From positions 1 to 10,687 of the forward strand of contig UQFU01000059.1 of the NCBI GenBank assembly GCA_900540425.1: a DNA stretch of 10,687 nt, given 5' to 3'. This DNA is from an uncultured Alphaproteobacteria bacterium. GTDB taxonomy: Bacteria; Pseudomonadota; Alphaproteobacteria; RF32; CAG-239. Shown one piece after another: positions 1 to 6,988 of this stretch. The notes under the pieces were generated by a model. It was not told the origin of the DNA. It saw only the letters and a program-made list of their open reading frames with translations, and ran no database searches. Numbering within the stretch: the stretch's first letter is position 1; each line of letters begins with the position of its first letter. The position numbers and the translations under genes are program-made.

Positions 1-113
1 GAACTGGCAAAAGTCTTGTCGCTGAAGTAGATATCTCCGACCTCGACTGCCCGGGTAGCAGGCGCCAGGAGGGTTGCTGAAAGGAGAAGTGCGGTTATAA
101 ATGTTTTGATCAT
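1..113 (-). CDS. Secreted Lcl/DUF1566-like paralogue, 5' end only (cut by the left window edge)
   Basis: Only the first 37 codons are present. The product begins MIKTFITALLL, continues with a hydrophobic signal-peptide core ending in a plausible AxA-type site (TRA before VEVGD), and then reads VEVGDIYFSDKTFAS to the edge. The 113 bases align without gaps to 569-681, the start of the next gene upstream in the operon, with six mismatches, so the two genes are recent tandem duplicates. Four of the six changes fall in the signal-peptide part and the first 55 bases are identical. The start is chosen at the ATG preceded by an AAAGGA ribosome binding site that lies in the 13-base gap after the previous stop. 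It is the last visible cistron of the operon that begins near 4330. Function is unknown; the protein is expected to be exported by Sec. Confidence 0.82.
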   Translation of the reverse strand, partial: MIKTFITALLLSATLLAPATRAVEVGDIYFSDKTFAS

Positions 114-126
114 AGCGTTGTCCTTT

Positions 127-681
127 CTAAAATGCGGTTATGCAGCGGACTTTGAAGGTTGCGCCGCTGCTTTGTGCATTGTTGGCGGAACCTGATTGCG
201 AAATACCGCCGGAGCTGGGGTTAAAGTTATAACACAATCCGGAACGGGTAACGTAAGCAGCGGCAGAAAGCTGTGCGGCAGCTTTGCCGTCTGCTTTGGT
301 GATAGTTTTTAACTTATTGTTTAAGACAGTAAATTTATTATTTGATGTTCCATTGATTTTTTCAGTACTCATGCGCAGCATTTCAATTCGTTTGGGCAGC
401 CACCAATCCCCGGCCAAAGTGCCGTCGGTAAAATATTCGGAACAATAAACGTCGGCATTATAGGCGTTCAGATTGGAAGCCGGTTCTTCCAAAGACATAA
501 TAAGCCCAAAATCCTTATTGGGAGAGACCCAATAAACCAAGCCGATGGCTTTTTTGCCAGATTGCATGGAACTGGCAAAAGTCTTGTCGCTGAAGTAGAT
601 ATCTCCGACCTCGACTGCCCGGGCAGCAGGCGCCAGAAGGGTTACGAAAAGGAGAAGTGCGGTTATAAATGTTTTGGTCAT
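127..681 (-). CDS. Secreted Lcl/DUF1566-like small paralogue, 184 aa
   Basis: Function unknown. Residues 1-22 form a Sec signal peptide (MTKTFITALLL, hydrophobic core, PAARA before VEVGD). The mature protein has the blocks shared with the two upstream paralogues: IGLVYWVSPNKDFGLIMSL (46-64), the GDWWLP block (91-96) followed by an alpha-helical stretch IEMLRM, LKTI (124-127), and a C-terminal VRC (178-180) four residues from the end. GDW(H/W)LP followed by a terminal (V/F)RC resembles the Lcl_C/DUF1566 pattern (GWRLPT...VRCV); that assignment is from memory and unconfirmed. Unlike its larger paralogues it lacks the N-terminal four-cysteine module; it has only three cysteines (80, 150, 180). 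The start is placed at 681, not at an upstream ATG at 711, because GGGAGA sits just before 681 and the upstream ATG lies inside the preceding gene. The gap to that gene's stop is 11 bases. Confidence 0.85.
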   Translation of the reverse strand: MTKTFITALLLFVTLLAPAARAVEVGDIYFSDKTFASSMQSGKKAIGLVYWVSPNKDFGLIMSLEEPASNLNAYNADVYCSEYFTDGTLAGDWWLPKRIEMLRMSTEKINGTSNNKFTVLNNKLKTITKADGKAAAQLSAAAYVTRSGLCYNFNPSSGGISQSGSANNAQSSGATFKVRCITAF

Positions 682-687
682 GATATT

Positions 688-693
688 TCTCCC
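688..693 (-). promoter_or_regulatory. Ribosome binding site deciding the 681 start
   Basis: On the minus strand this reads GGGAGA, six bases before the ATG at 681. Its first base is the last base of the TAG stop of the upstream gene (693-695), so terminating ribosomes sit on the next initiation site. This suggests translational coupling. Confidence 0.65.
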
Positions 694-1661
694 TAAAAAA
701 TGGCCATGCAACGGAAGTGTCCGCGCTGAGCACCGGTGTGAGAAACCCTGGAAGCTTCATATAAATCAACTGCATAAGGTTGTGTTTTGCTTAAGACATC
801 GCTAATGGTCCAATAAGAAGAACTGTAATAGAAAGGATAGCCTCCTCGAATATAATAAGCACTTTTATCGCTGCTATTAGCACACCCCGGAGCCGGATTA
901 TAATTAGCGGTGCTGTTATTAAACCAGTTGCTGTAGATTGTTCCCATGTTTAAATATTGTGAAGGGTATTGCCTACCTACATTGTCAAAATCGTACCAAC
1001 TACCTGATGGGCAGTTTAAGCTAGATATATCGCAATCGACCCAAAGATAGCCCGGATCGGAAGATTTATTAGAACATTTTTGCGAGTAGTAATAACTAAA
1101 AGAAACGCCGAGCGCCTGAGCACCGGGAATGGTTTTGAGCACTTCGTTCAATTTGGTAAACTGCGTCGTATCATCAATCAAATCGCCGTTTTGCATAGTC
1201 ATCATTTCGCCCAGATCCGCCAAGTGCCAATCGCCGACCTTGGTACCTTTGGTCACATAGTTGGCACAGTATTTGATTGCTTCGGCACGGGTTTGCACCG
1301 TCGGCTGGTTGAGCGCCATAATGATGCCATGGTTGCCTTCCGTATTGGGGTGAACGTAGGTGACAATCCCGACAGCGTCTTTATCGGCATTATAGAAGGT
1401 TCCGGTGGAGCCGTCGCTAAACACGACCTGATATTGGTAAATGGCATTTTTGAAGCTGAAATCCTCGCCGCCGAAACCGGAAACGCAAAACATCTTGCTC
1501 TTGTCAAAAGGGCAGCGAATACCGCCCTTGGGGCAGTCGGTTTGGGTGTAGCCCAGAGTATCGCAACTGGGGGATGCGGTACAGCTGATTTCTTCGGCCG
1601 GGGCGCCAAAGCTTAACAGGCTGCCGGAGGCCAGAGTAAGGATAAAAGATAATTTTTTCAT
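693..1661 (-). CDS. Secreted protein with four-cysteine LGY/CPFD module and Lcl/DUF1566-like domain, 322 aa
   Basis: Function unknown. A Sec signal peptide (MKKLSFILTLASGSLLSFG, cleavage near APA-EE, about residue 22) leads into a compact cysteine module at 33-59: C-x2-LGY-x4-C-x6-CPFD-x5-C. This module recurs in the 599-residue protein of the same operon. Then follow blocks shared with the neighbours: NADKDAVGIVTYVHPN (91-106), HGIIMAL (111-117), VGDWHLADL (142-150), LKTIPGA (175-181) and a terminal FRCMAIF. The stretch from about 190 to 310 has no counterpart in the paralogues, is rich in Tyr, Ser and Asn (for example YYIRGGYPFYYSSSYW, 269-284), and its DNA is more A+T-rich than the 5' half. 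The start has a strong AAGGAGGTC site, with a 12-base gap to the previous stop. A surface-binding or adhesive role is possible but only inference. Confidence 0.87.
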   Translation of the reverse strand: MKKLSFILTLASGSLLSFGAPAEEISCTASPSCDTLGYTQTDCPKGGIRCPFDKSKMFCVSGFGGEDFSFKNAIYQYQVVFSDGSTGTFYNADKDAVGIVTYVHPNTEGNHGIIMALNQPTVQTRAEAIKYCANYVTKGTKVGDWHLADLGEMMTMQNGDLIDDTTQFTKLNEVLKTIPGAQALGVSFSYYYSQKCSNKSSDPGYLWVDCDISSLNCPSGSWYDFDNVGRQYPSQYLNMGTIYSNWFNNSTANYNPAPGCANSSDKSAYYIRGGYPFYYSSSYWTISDVLSKTQPYAVDLYEASRVSHTGAQRGHFRCMAIF

Positions 1662-1673
1662 GTTGACCTCCTT

Positions 1674-2513
1674 TTAAAATTCTGCAACGCAGCGGAACTG
1701 CATCTTTTTATTATTTGCTACAGCAGCTAGTCCACTATGATAGTTGACCGAACTATAGAATACGTTGTTACCAGTAGAATAGTGAGAAGCAGACAGGAAA
1801 GCGGGCGAAGTATACCAGTTGGTGTTTCCGCCATTGTAAAATGTGTGACCACCCCAGTTGCCCTGGGTGTTAGCGGTATCCTTTTTATCTATACCATTGT
1901 TGAGACTGCCTATCGAATTCTCATAGAAGAAAGAGAATGACCATTCCAGGTCCCCGGCGGTGGGAATGGTCTTGAGAGCATCGCGGAACATGGTATAATC
2001 GTTGTTTGTTTCTTTTTCATCACCGGCGCTCATGGTGGTGAGTTCGGCCAAATCGGGCAGATGCCAATCCCCTGGCATGGTTCCGGCAGTAGTATAAGCG
2101 GCGCAGATTTTGCGGGCTTCGGCCTGATTTTGAATGGTAAAAGCCGGAAGCGACATCATGATCCCGTGTTTGCGATCCTTGTTTTGGTGAACATAGGTAA
2201 TGATACCGATAGCCGTTTTATCCGCATTGTAATATTTATTGGTCGTTCCATCGGAATAAGCGATTTGATAGCGGCTGATGGCGTTAACGAACTTGTAGTC
2301 GGAAGCGCCGCCTTCGCGAATGCAAAACATTTTGTTCTTGTCAAAGGGGCATTTGATGCCGCCTTTGGGACAACTGGTCTTGGTATAGCCGAGATCGGCA
2401 CAGTCGGGCGCCGCCGTACAGGTCAGCGCGGCGGCTTCTCCGCCAAGCAGCAGCGTTACTGCTGTTGCTGCGGCCAGTCGCATATAGTCTTTCTGTCTCG
2501 TTATCTTCTTCAT
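1674..2513 (-). CDS. Secreted protein with four-cysteine LGY/CPFD module and Lcl/DUF1566-like domain, 279 aa
   Basis: This is a close paralogue of the 693-1661 gene; function unknown. The N-terminus has a charged stretch (MKKITRQKDYMR) and a hydrophobic core LAAATAVTLLLGG ending EAAA, a Sec signal peptide with cleavage near 29. The four-cysteine module is at 38-64 (CADLGY...CPFD...C). Shared blocks follow: NADKTAIGIITYVHQN (96-111), KHGIMMSL (115-122), PGDWHLPDLAEL (147-158), LKTIP (180-184) and a terminal FRCVAEF. Residues 190-268 are the paralogue-specific region, rich in Asn, Gly, Ser and Tyr (NWGGHTFYNGGNTNWYTS). The start at 2513 is backed by a long purine-rich site (AGGAGAAGGAG, 2521-2531) overlapping the upstream gene's TGA. 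An internal ATG at 2483 would still leave a signal peptide and cannot be excluded. The Lcl_C/DUF1566 link is from family knowledge, not a search. Confidence 0.86.
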   Translation of the reverse strand: MKKITRQKDYMRLAAATAVTLLLGGEAAALTCTAAPDCADLGYTKTSCPKGGIKCPFDKNKMFCIREGGASDYKFVNAISRYQIAYSDGTTNKYYNADKTAIGIITYVHQNKDRKHGIMMSLPAFTIQNQAEARKICAAYTTAGTMPGDWHLPDLAELTTMSAGDEKETNNDYTMFRDALKTIPTAGDLEWSFSFFYENSIGSLNNGIDKKDTANTQGNWGGHTFYNGGNTNWYTSPAFLSASHYSTGNNVFYSSVNYHSGLAAVANNKKMQFRCVAEF

Positions 2514-2530
2514 TTTCTTTCTCCTTCTCC

Positions 2531-4330
2531 TCAGTTGCAGATCACCATATCGGTGTCATAGGGACAGCGCAAAATGTTGGCGCCGTCGCAGCTGCTTTGG
2601 CGATAAACCTTATAGCCAAGGGCAACGCAATCGGTCTCGGGCACATCGCAAAATCCGATGTAATCGGTTTTGCAGGCAAAGGGACCATAGGTGCCCGAAC
2701 ATTCGTCATAATTGCATTTGGCGCCTTCGGGACAAGATTTGTATTCGTAGGCATTCGGACATTCTTTACATTCTTTGTACAAGGTTTCGGTTCCGCTGAG
2801 GCATTGTGCCGTGTCGGATTTGGCCGGGCCGGCAAGGCAAACCTGATAGCCGTCGCAGGGATCGGGGATAATCTTGTGTTTGATGACGCCGCCCGAGATA
2901 CAACGCCCGGCCGAGACATATCCCTTGGGGATTTCGGTATAGGGATAATCGTTGCAGCTGGTAAATCCGCCGCAGATAACCTTGTCGGGATCATAAGGGC
3001 AAGGCAGCGTGTTCTGATCGGAACATTCGCTGATGTTTTTGTCGTACCCCAAATCCTCGCAGCTTTGAACCGGCCGTTCGCAATAGTAGGTATAGCCGGT
3101 TTTGCAGCCGACCGGACACTGGTTGCCGGAACATTCGTCGTACCGGCAAATGGCACCTTCGGGGCAGGTTTTGGTGTCGCAGCCGTTGGGGCAGTCCTTG
3201 CAGGACTTGTACCAGGTCTCGGAACCATGCAGGCAGGTTTGCCCTTCGGCACCGGCCGCCGGGCCGAACCGGCATTTCTGATAACCAGAACAGGAGGCCG
3301 GCTGCAGTTTGTAAAAAGTATTGCCGCAGCACCTGCAGGTCTCAGCGGCTTCATAGCCGTTGGGGATTTCAACCGCCTCAAAGCCTTCGCAGATTTTGCA
3401 GCAGGTGCCGTCGTCAGGCAGGCAGTAAACATGGCTGTTGTCATAGGGGCAATAAATCATGCCGCCGCCTTCGCATTGTTCGGGGATTTGAACATAGCCG
3501 AGCTGGTTGCAGTCGGTTTCGGGTTTGGTACAGAAGTAAGTCATGTCAATGGCGCAGCCGGTGACGCAATACCGCTGGGTGCAGGCTTCGTATTCGCAAA
3601 TCGACCCTGCGGGACATTCCTCCAAGTCGCAGCGCGCTTCGCAACGCTTGCAAACCTTGCATTTGGTGACGCCGAAAGAAACACAGGTGTCAGAACCGAT
3701 TTCACAGCCGTCCTGGCAGTCCCAGTAGCCCTCGCAGAGATTGAAACCGTCGGCGGCGCCGATATATTTTTTGCCGTCGCAGCTGTCACAGGACGCCACA
3801 GCCGTCTTGCCCTGCTCTTCCAGTTCCTCTTTGCTGACAAATCCCGGACAGGTGTTGCAGCAATGTCCGAAGTCTTCCGAAAACGAACAATGGTCATTGG
3901 GATCGATAATCCATCCGGCATCGCAAACGTCGGTATAGGTTGGATCCTCTTCTTTGCAGGCCAGTTCCTGATTGAGGGTGCATTCTTTGTACATCGGCTC
4001 GCCGTTGAGGCATTTGTCGGTGAGTTCGTAGGGCTCTTCACATTCGGTATAGATATAGTCGTTTAAGATGCACCATTGCTTGTTGTTACATTTGATGTAG
4101 TCGGAGTTGTAGGGACAGAACTCAACGATGGAATAAGTGTGGCAGACCCGGTTCTGATAGGATTCATAGCCTTCGTCACGGCACTTTTGAGCATCAACAT
4201 TAGAATCAACATCGGTCACTTTGTCGGCGCAATCGGGAAGAAAACAGATGGCAGCCCGCGCTGCCGGTACAGCCAGGAATATGGCGACGCCCAAAGAGAC
4301 ACCGCTTGCGATGTTGAACATTCTGCTCAT
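2531..4330 (-). CDS. Large secreted cysteine-rich modular protein, 599 aa
   Basis: Function unknown. Residues 1-26 are a Sec signal peptide (MSRMFNIASG, hydrophobic core, PAARA before AICF). By my count the mature chain has about 74 cysteines (12%), an even number compatible with complete disulfide pairing outside the cytoplasm. There are at least four copies of the module C-x2-(L/E)GY-x6-7-C-x7-8-CPY(D/N)-x5-C, at 50-81, 274-303, 424-453 and 568-598. The last three belong to a long internal repeat of about 145-150 residues, roughly 238-388, 389-532 and 533-599 (truncated). Each unit begins CP(E/A)G-x2-C-x-Y-(D/E)-x-C; the two complete ones also contain an SCSGYQKC- or PCDGYQVC-type element and an ETxYK-x-CK-x-CPN element. 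No membrane anchor, lipobox, LPXTG motif or catalytic motif is visible. It is the first gene of the operon, with 17 bases to the next. A structural, surface or matrix-like role is plausible but inferred. The upstream ATG at 4381 was not used because 4330 has the ribosome binding site and a proper signal peptide. Confidence 0.87.
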   Translation of the reverse strand: MSRMFNIASGVSLGVAIFLAVPAARAAICFLPDCADKVTDVDSNVDAQKCRDEGYESYQNRVCHTYSIVEFCPYNSDYIKCNNKQWCILNDYIYTECEEPYELTDKCLNGEPMYKECTLNQELACKEEDPTYTDVCDAGWIIDPNDHCSFSEDFGHCCNTCPGFVSKEELEEQGKTAVASCDSCDGKKYIGAADGFNLCEGYWDCQDGCEIGSDTCVSFGVTKCKVCKRCEARCDLEECPAGSICEYEACTQRYCVTGCAIDMTYFCTKPETDCNQLGYVQIPEQCEGGGMIYCPYDNSHVYCLPDDGTCCKICEGFEAVEIPNGYEAAETCRCCGNTFYKLQPASCSGYQKCRFGPAAGAEGQTCLHGSETWYKSCKDCPNGCDTKTCPEGAICRYDECSGNQCPVGCKTGYTYYCERPVQSCEDLGYDKNISECSDQNTLPCPYDPDKVICGGFTSCNDYPYTEIPKGYVSAGRCISGGVIKHKIIPDPCDGYQVCLAGPAKSDTAQCLSGTETLYKECKECPNAYEYKSCPEGAKCNYDECSGTYGPFACKTDYIGFCDVPETDCVALGYKVYRQSSCDGANILRCPYDTDMVICN

Positions 4331-4335
4331 CTTTT

Positions 4336-4343
4336 CCTTCTCC
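4336..4343 (-). promoter_or_regulatory. Ribosome binding site deciding the 4330 start
   Basis: The minus strand reads GGAGAAGG, five bases before the ATG at 4330. It sets the start at MSRMFNI, rather than 17 codons upstream at 4381 (MALFLHIY), where the added residues would spoil the signal peptide. A third ATG at 4321 is also in frame but lies further from the site. Confidence 0.65.
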
Positions 4344-4413
4344 GAATAGACAAAAGCATAAATATGTAAAAATAAAGCCAATAAAAGAATTTACGACTCT
4401 ATCACTAGGAATA

Positions 4414-4442
4414 ATCATATAATAGTTTTCCGAAAATTGCAA
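4414..4442 (-). promoter_or_regulatory. Candidate sigma-70-type promoter, proximal, for the cysteine-rich operon
   Basis: On the minus strand there is TTGCAA (4437-4442), a 17-base spacer, and TATGAT (4414-4419, 5/6 match to TATAAT). This would start transcription near 4407 and leave a leader of about 75 bases. It lies between the terminator of the parC operon and the first gene of the secreted-protein operon, where a promoter is required. Confidence 0.45.
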
Positions 4443-4448
4443 TAATTA

Positions 4449-4476
4449 ATTATAGTCCCCTAAGGAAATTTGTCTA
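4449..4476 (-). promoter_or_regulatory. Candidate sigma-70-type promoter, distal, for the cysteine-rich operon
   Basis: On the minus strand there is TAGACA (4471-4476, 5/6), a 16-base spacer, and a perfect TATAAT (4449-4454). A 12-base palindrome ATAATTAATTAT (4442-4453) overlaps the -10 box and ends at the -35 of the proximal promoter. It could be a regulator site or chance in A/T-rich DNA. The matches are by eye only. Confidence 0.45.
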
Positions 4477-4493
4477 TTATGTTTTAAATTATA

Positions 4494-4524
4494 AAATAAA
4501 CCCCGGGCTTTCCGGGGTTTATTT
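4494..4524 (-). terminator. Rho-independent terminator of the kdsA-recO-parC operon
   Basis: Perfect 13-bp inverted repeat AAATAAACCCCGG (4494-4506) / CCGGGGTTTATTT (4512-4524) with a 5-base loop. The minus strand continues into a T-rich tract after the stem. It lies 31 bases past the stop of the 60-residue gene. The T-run on the plus side (4522-4529) makes it look bidirectional, but no plus-strand gene needs it. Confidence 0.88.
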
Positions 4525-4555
4525 TTTTTAAAGAAAACAGATTTATTTTTGAGAT

Positions 4556-4738
4556 TTATTCTTCAGCCAAAGCTTTTTTCAAAACGTAGTTCAGACGTTT
4601 CATTGCCTGAAGCTTCATATCATCCTCGGACAATCCGGCCGGAACGACAACAGCCGCTTCTATGCGTGTTTCAGGTTCGATGGCAGTTACTTTTACGACA
4701 TTGCCGTTTCTGACAAACTCAAACAAAATCTCTGCCAT
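4556..4738 (-). CDS. Small conserved-looking protein downstream of parC, 60 aa
   Basis: The protein reads MAEILFEFVRNGNVVKVTAIEP at its start, then a segment predicted as beta (RIEAAVVVPAG), then an acidic-to-basic helical end (SEDDMKLQAMKRLNYVLKKAL). It has no signal peptide and no cysteines, so it is probably cytosolic. The pattern recalls a family of about 60-residue alphaproteobacterial proteins of unknown function (I think DUF6898); this is from memory and not firm. It starts five bases after the parC stop, with GAGGGA inside the parC end as a likely ribosome binding site, so it is co-transcribed and probably co-translated with parC. The start at 4738 is preferred over 4822 because the longer frame would overlap the parC coding region by 26 codons and lacks its own site. 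Confidence 0.72.
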   Translation of the reverse strand: MAEILFEFVRNGNVVKVTAIEPETRIEAAVVVPAGLSEDDMKLQAMKRLNYVLKKALAEE

Positions 4739-4743
4739 TTTTC

Positions 4744-6969
4744 TTAATCCCTCAAAAACTTGTTGCTTTTGGGAAAACCAAAAGGAGCCAGCTTGCCTAC
4801 CTGCCCGCGATGTCCGAGCCACCCCAGCAAATCGGTCTCGGTTTTGGTTCCGCCGGCACGGGTATAAACAAAGCCTTCTTCTTCTTTGAATATCTGGACA
4901 TCGGACATTCCGCCGTCTTTATATTTTTGCAAGGTAACGCCGCGACCGCGCGCCATGGTCGGGATTTCTTCAAGCTTGAAAACCAGGAGCTTGCGGTTAT
5001 CGCCGATAATTGCAACCATGTCTCCGCTAATACGGCGGCAAAAGACGGCTGCTTCGCCTTCGGCCAAATTCATAATCTTGCGGCCGTTGCGAGTTTGAGC
5101 CAAAATGTGATTTTCATCAACCAGAAAGCCTTTGCCGGCATTGGACGCAATCAGATATTGCGCCTTGGGATCAAAAACAAACATTTCGCAGATGTTGTCG
5201 CTGATACCCAAATCCACCATCAGGCGCAACGGCTGCCCGAAACCGCGACCGCTGGGAATTTCGCTGGCATTCAGGTTAAAAAACTTGCCGGACGTGTCAA
5301 ACAAAATGATTTTATCGGTGGTTTGCGCATGAATAGCCGCCTGCAAAGCGTCGTCGTCCTTAAACTTAAATTCTTCATTCAGGGCAGCATGACCTTTGAC
5401 GCAACGAATCCACCCTTTTTGGGAAAGGATAACCGTAATCGGCTCTTTCTCCACCAGGGCTTCAATCGGCACTTCAATATCATCGGGAACTTCGGCAAAC
5501 TCTGTCCGGCGGCGGCCGAGCGCCGTCTTTTTGCCGAATTTTTCGCGGATAAGCTTGATTTCTCCGGCAATAGCCTGCCATCTTAATTTTTCGTCGGCAA
5601 GCAAAGCTTCCAATTCGCCTTTTTCGGCCGTGAGGTCGTCAAATTCCTTGCGGATTTCGCTTTCTTCAAGTTTTCGCAGGTTGCGCAGTTTCATATTCAA
5701 AATCGCTTCCGCCTGATTATCGGTCAGCGAAAACTTGGCAACCATAACCGTCTTGGGGTCTTCTTCTTCGCGGATAATGCGGATAATCTCGTCCAAATTC
5801 AGATAGGCAATCAGGTAGCCGGAAAGGATTTCGAGCCGGCTGTTTATCTTGTCCAGCCGATAATTGACCCTGCGCACCAAAACGTTATGACGGTGTTTCA
5901 GAAATTCTGCCAGGACTTCTTTGAGACTCATTACCCGCGGCACACCGTCAGAATCGAGTACATTCATGTTCATGGCAAAACGGACTTCCAGCTCCGTCTG
6001 CTTAAACAGGTGCTCCATCAGCATTTTTGCGTCGACGCTGCGGTTTTTGGGTTCCAGCACAATCCGGACGTCATGGGTCGATTCATCGCGGATATCGCTT
6101 AACAACGGCAGCTTTTTCTCCAGCAGCAAGGCGGCAATTTTTTCAATCAGTTTGGATTTCTGCACCTGATAGGGAATTTCCTTAATTACGATTTGATATT
6201 GTCCGTGGGTCAGATCTTCGCTCTCCCAGCGGGCACGAATGCGGAAACCGCCGCGGCCTTGCTTATAGGTATTCAGAATACTATCAAAACTGTCGACGAT
6301 AATTCCGCCGGTCGGGAAATCGGGGCCTTTGATTTTGCGGACCAGCGGTTCCTCTCCGCAATCGGGATTATCTATCAGATAAAGCAAAGCGTCGCAGACT
6401 TCGCCCAGGTTATGCGGCGGAATATTGGTCGCCATGCCGACGGCGATACCGGCAGAGCCGTTGCACAACAAATTCGGAACCATGGCCGGCATGATAACCG
6501 GTTCATGTTCTTCCCCGTCATAGGTTTCGCGCATATCAACGGCGTTTTCATTCAGCCCTTCCATCAGAGCCATGGCAAATTCGGTCAGCCGGGCTTCCGT
6601 ATATCGCATAGCTGCCGGGCCGTCACCATCGATATTTCCGAAGTTTCCCTGCCCGTCGACCAGAGGATAGCGAACCGAAAAGTCCTGCGCCAGGCGAACC
6701 ATGGCCATATAAACCGCCGAATCGCCGTGGGGATGATATTTACCAATCACGTCGCCGACGACGCGGGCGCATTTCTTAAACCCGGATTTGGGGTCGAGAT
6801 GCAGCTGCCGCATGGCATAGAGCAACCGGCGGTGAACCGGTTTCAGCCCGTCGCGGACATCCGGAAGCGAGCGGGCCACAATCGTTGACATGGCGTAAGA
6901 CAAATATCTTTTGCTCAATTCTTCGGCAAGGTGGACATCTTTGATTTTTTCTTCGACAACTTCGGACAT
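4744..6969 (-). CDS. parC: DNA topoisomerase IV subunit A
   Basis: ParC forms the DNA-cleaving half of topoisomerase IV (with ParE, not in this window), which decatenates daughter chromosomes and relaxes supercoils using ATP. The 741 residues are usual for alphaproteobacteria. Visible signatures are [25 protein letters not shown] (split here as [14 protein letters not shown], 25-37, and [11 protein letters not shown], 38-48), [16 protein letters not shown] (72-87), and [10 protein letters not shown] (119-128), with the catalytic Tyr at 123 preceded by the usual Arg. A long coiled coil follows around 430-480. The C-terminal pinwheel domain (about 500-741) has [16 protein letters not shown] (672-687), where GyrA would carry a full GyrA box; its absence and the alpha-type wording favour ParC over GyrA. 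The quinolone-determining Ser is present (84), but the position four residues on, usually Glu or Asp, is Met 88. parC lies 19 bases after recO and only GAGA-like bases precede its ATG. Confidence 0.95.
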   Translation of the reverse strand: MSEVVEEKIKDVHLAEELSKRYLSYAMSTIVARSLPDVRDGLKPVHRRLLYAMRQLHLDPKSGFKKCARVVGDVIGKYHPHGDSAVYMAMVRLAQDFSVRYPLVDGQGNFGNIDGDGPAAMRYTEARLTEFAMALMEGLNENAVDMRETYDGEEHEPVIMPAMVPNLLCNGSAGIAVGMATNIPPHNLGEVCDALLYLIDNPDCGEEPLVRKIKGPDFPTGGIIVDSFDSILNTYKQGRGGFRIRARWESEDLTHGQYQIVIKEIPYQVQKSKLIEKIAALLLEKKLPLLSDIRDESTHDVRIVLEPKNRSVDAKMLMEHLFKQTELEVRFAMNMNVLDSDGVPRVMSLKEVLAEFLKHRHNVLVRRVNYRLDKINSRLEILSGYLIAYLNLDEIIRIIREEEDPKTVMVAKFSLTDNQAEAILNMKLRNLRKLEESEIRKEFDDLTAEKGELEALLADEKLRWQAIAGEIKLIREKFGKKTALGRRRTEFAEVPDDIEVPIEALVEKEPITVILSQKGWIRCVKGHAALNEEFKFKDDDALQAAIHAQTTDKIILFDTSGKFFNLNASEIPSGRGFGQPLRLMVDLGISDNICEMFVFDPKAQYLIASNAGKGFLVDENHILAQTRNGRKIMNLAEGEAAVFCRRISGDMVAIIGDNRKLLVFKLEEIPTMARGRGVTLQKYKDGGMSDVQIFKEEEGFVYTRAGGTKTETDLLGWLGHRGQVGKLAPFGFPKSNKFLRD

Positions 6970-6988
6970 ATTTTTCTCAATTTCAAGC

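Noticed and set aside
693..2513. Diversity-generating retroelement target genes
   Set aside because: The variable Tyr/Asn-rich part and Lcl-like domain are suggestive, but no reverse transcriptase, template repeat or accessory gene is in the window, so it is not called as a feature.
2465..4066. A 533-codon open frame on the plus strand, opposite the cysteine-rich gene
   Set aside because: It is the mirror of a gene with many TGC/TGT codons, whose complement gives GCA/ACA and few stops. Its product is a monotonous Ala/Gly/Phe/Val mix with no family pattern, while the minus-strand protein has a signal peptide, a ribosome binding site and repeats.
4241..4330. Lipoprotein signal in the 599-residue protein because a Cys follows the signal peptide
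   Set aside because: The sequence before the first Cys is ARAAIC, not a lipobox of the L-(A/S)-(G/A)-C kind; an AxA signal peptidase I site fits better.
4744..6969. gyrA instead of parC
   Set aside because: The C-terminal domain lacks a canonical GyrA box, the length is 741, and the recO-parC arrangement and active-site wording fit ParC.
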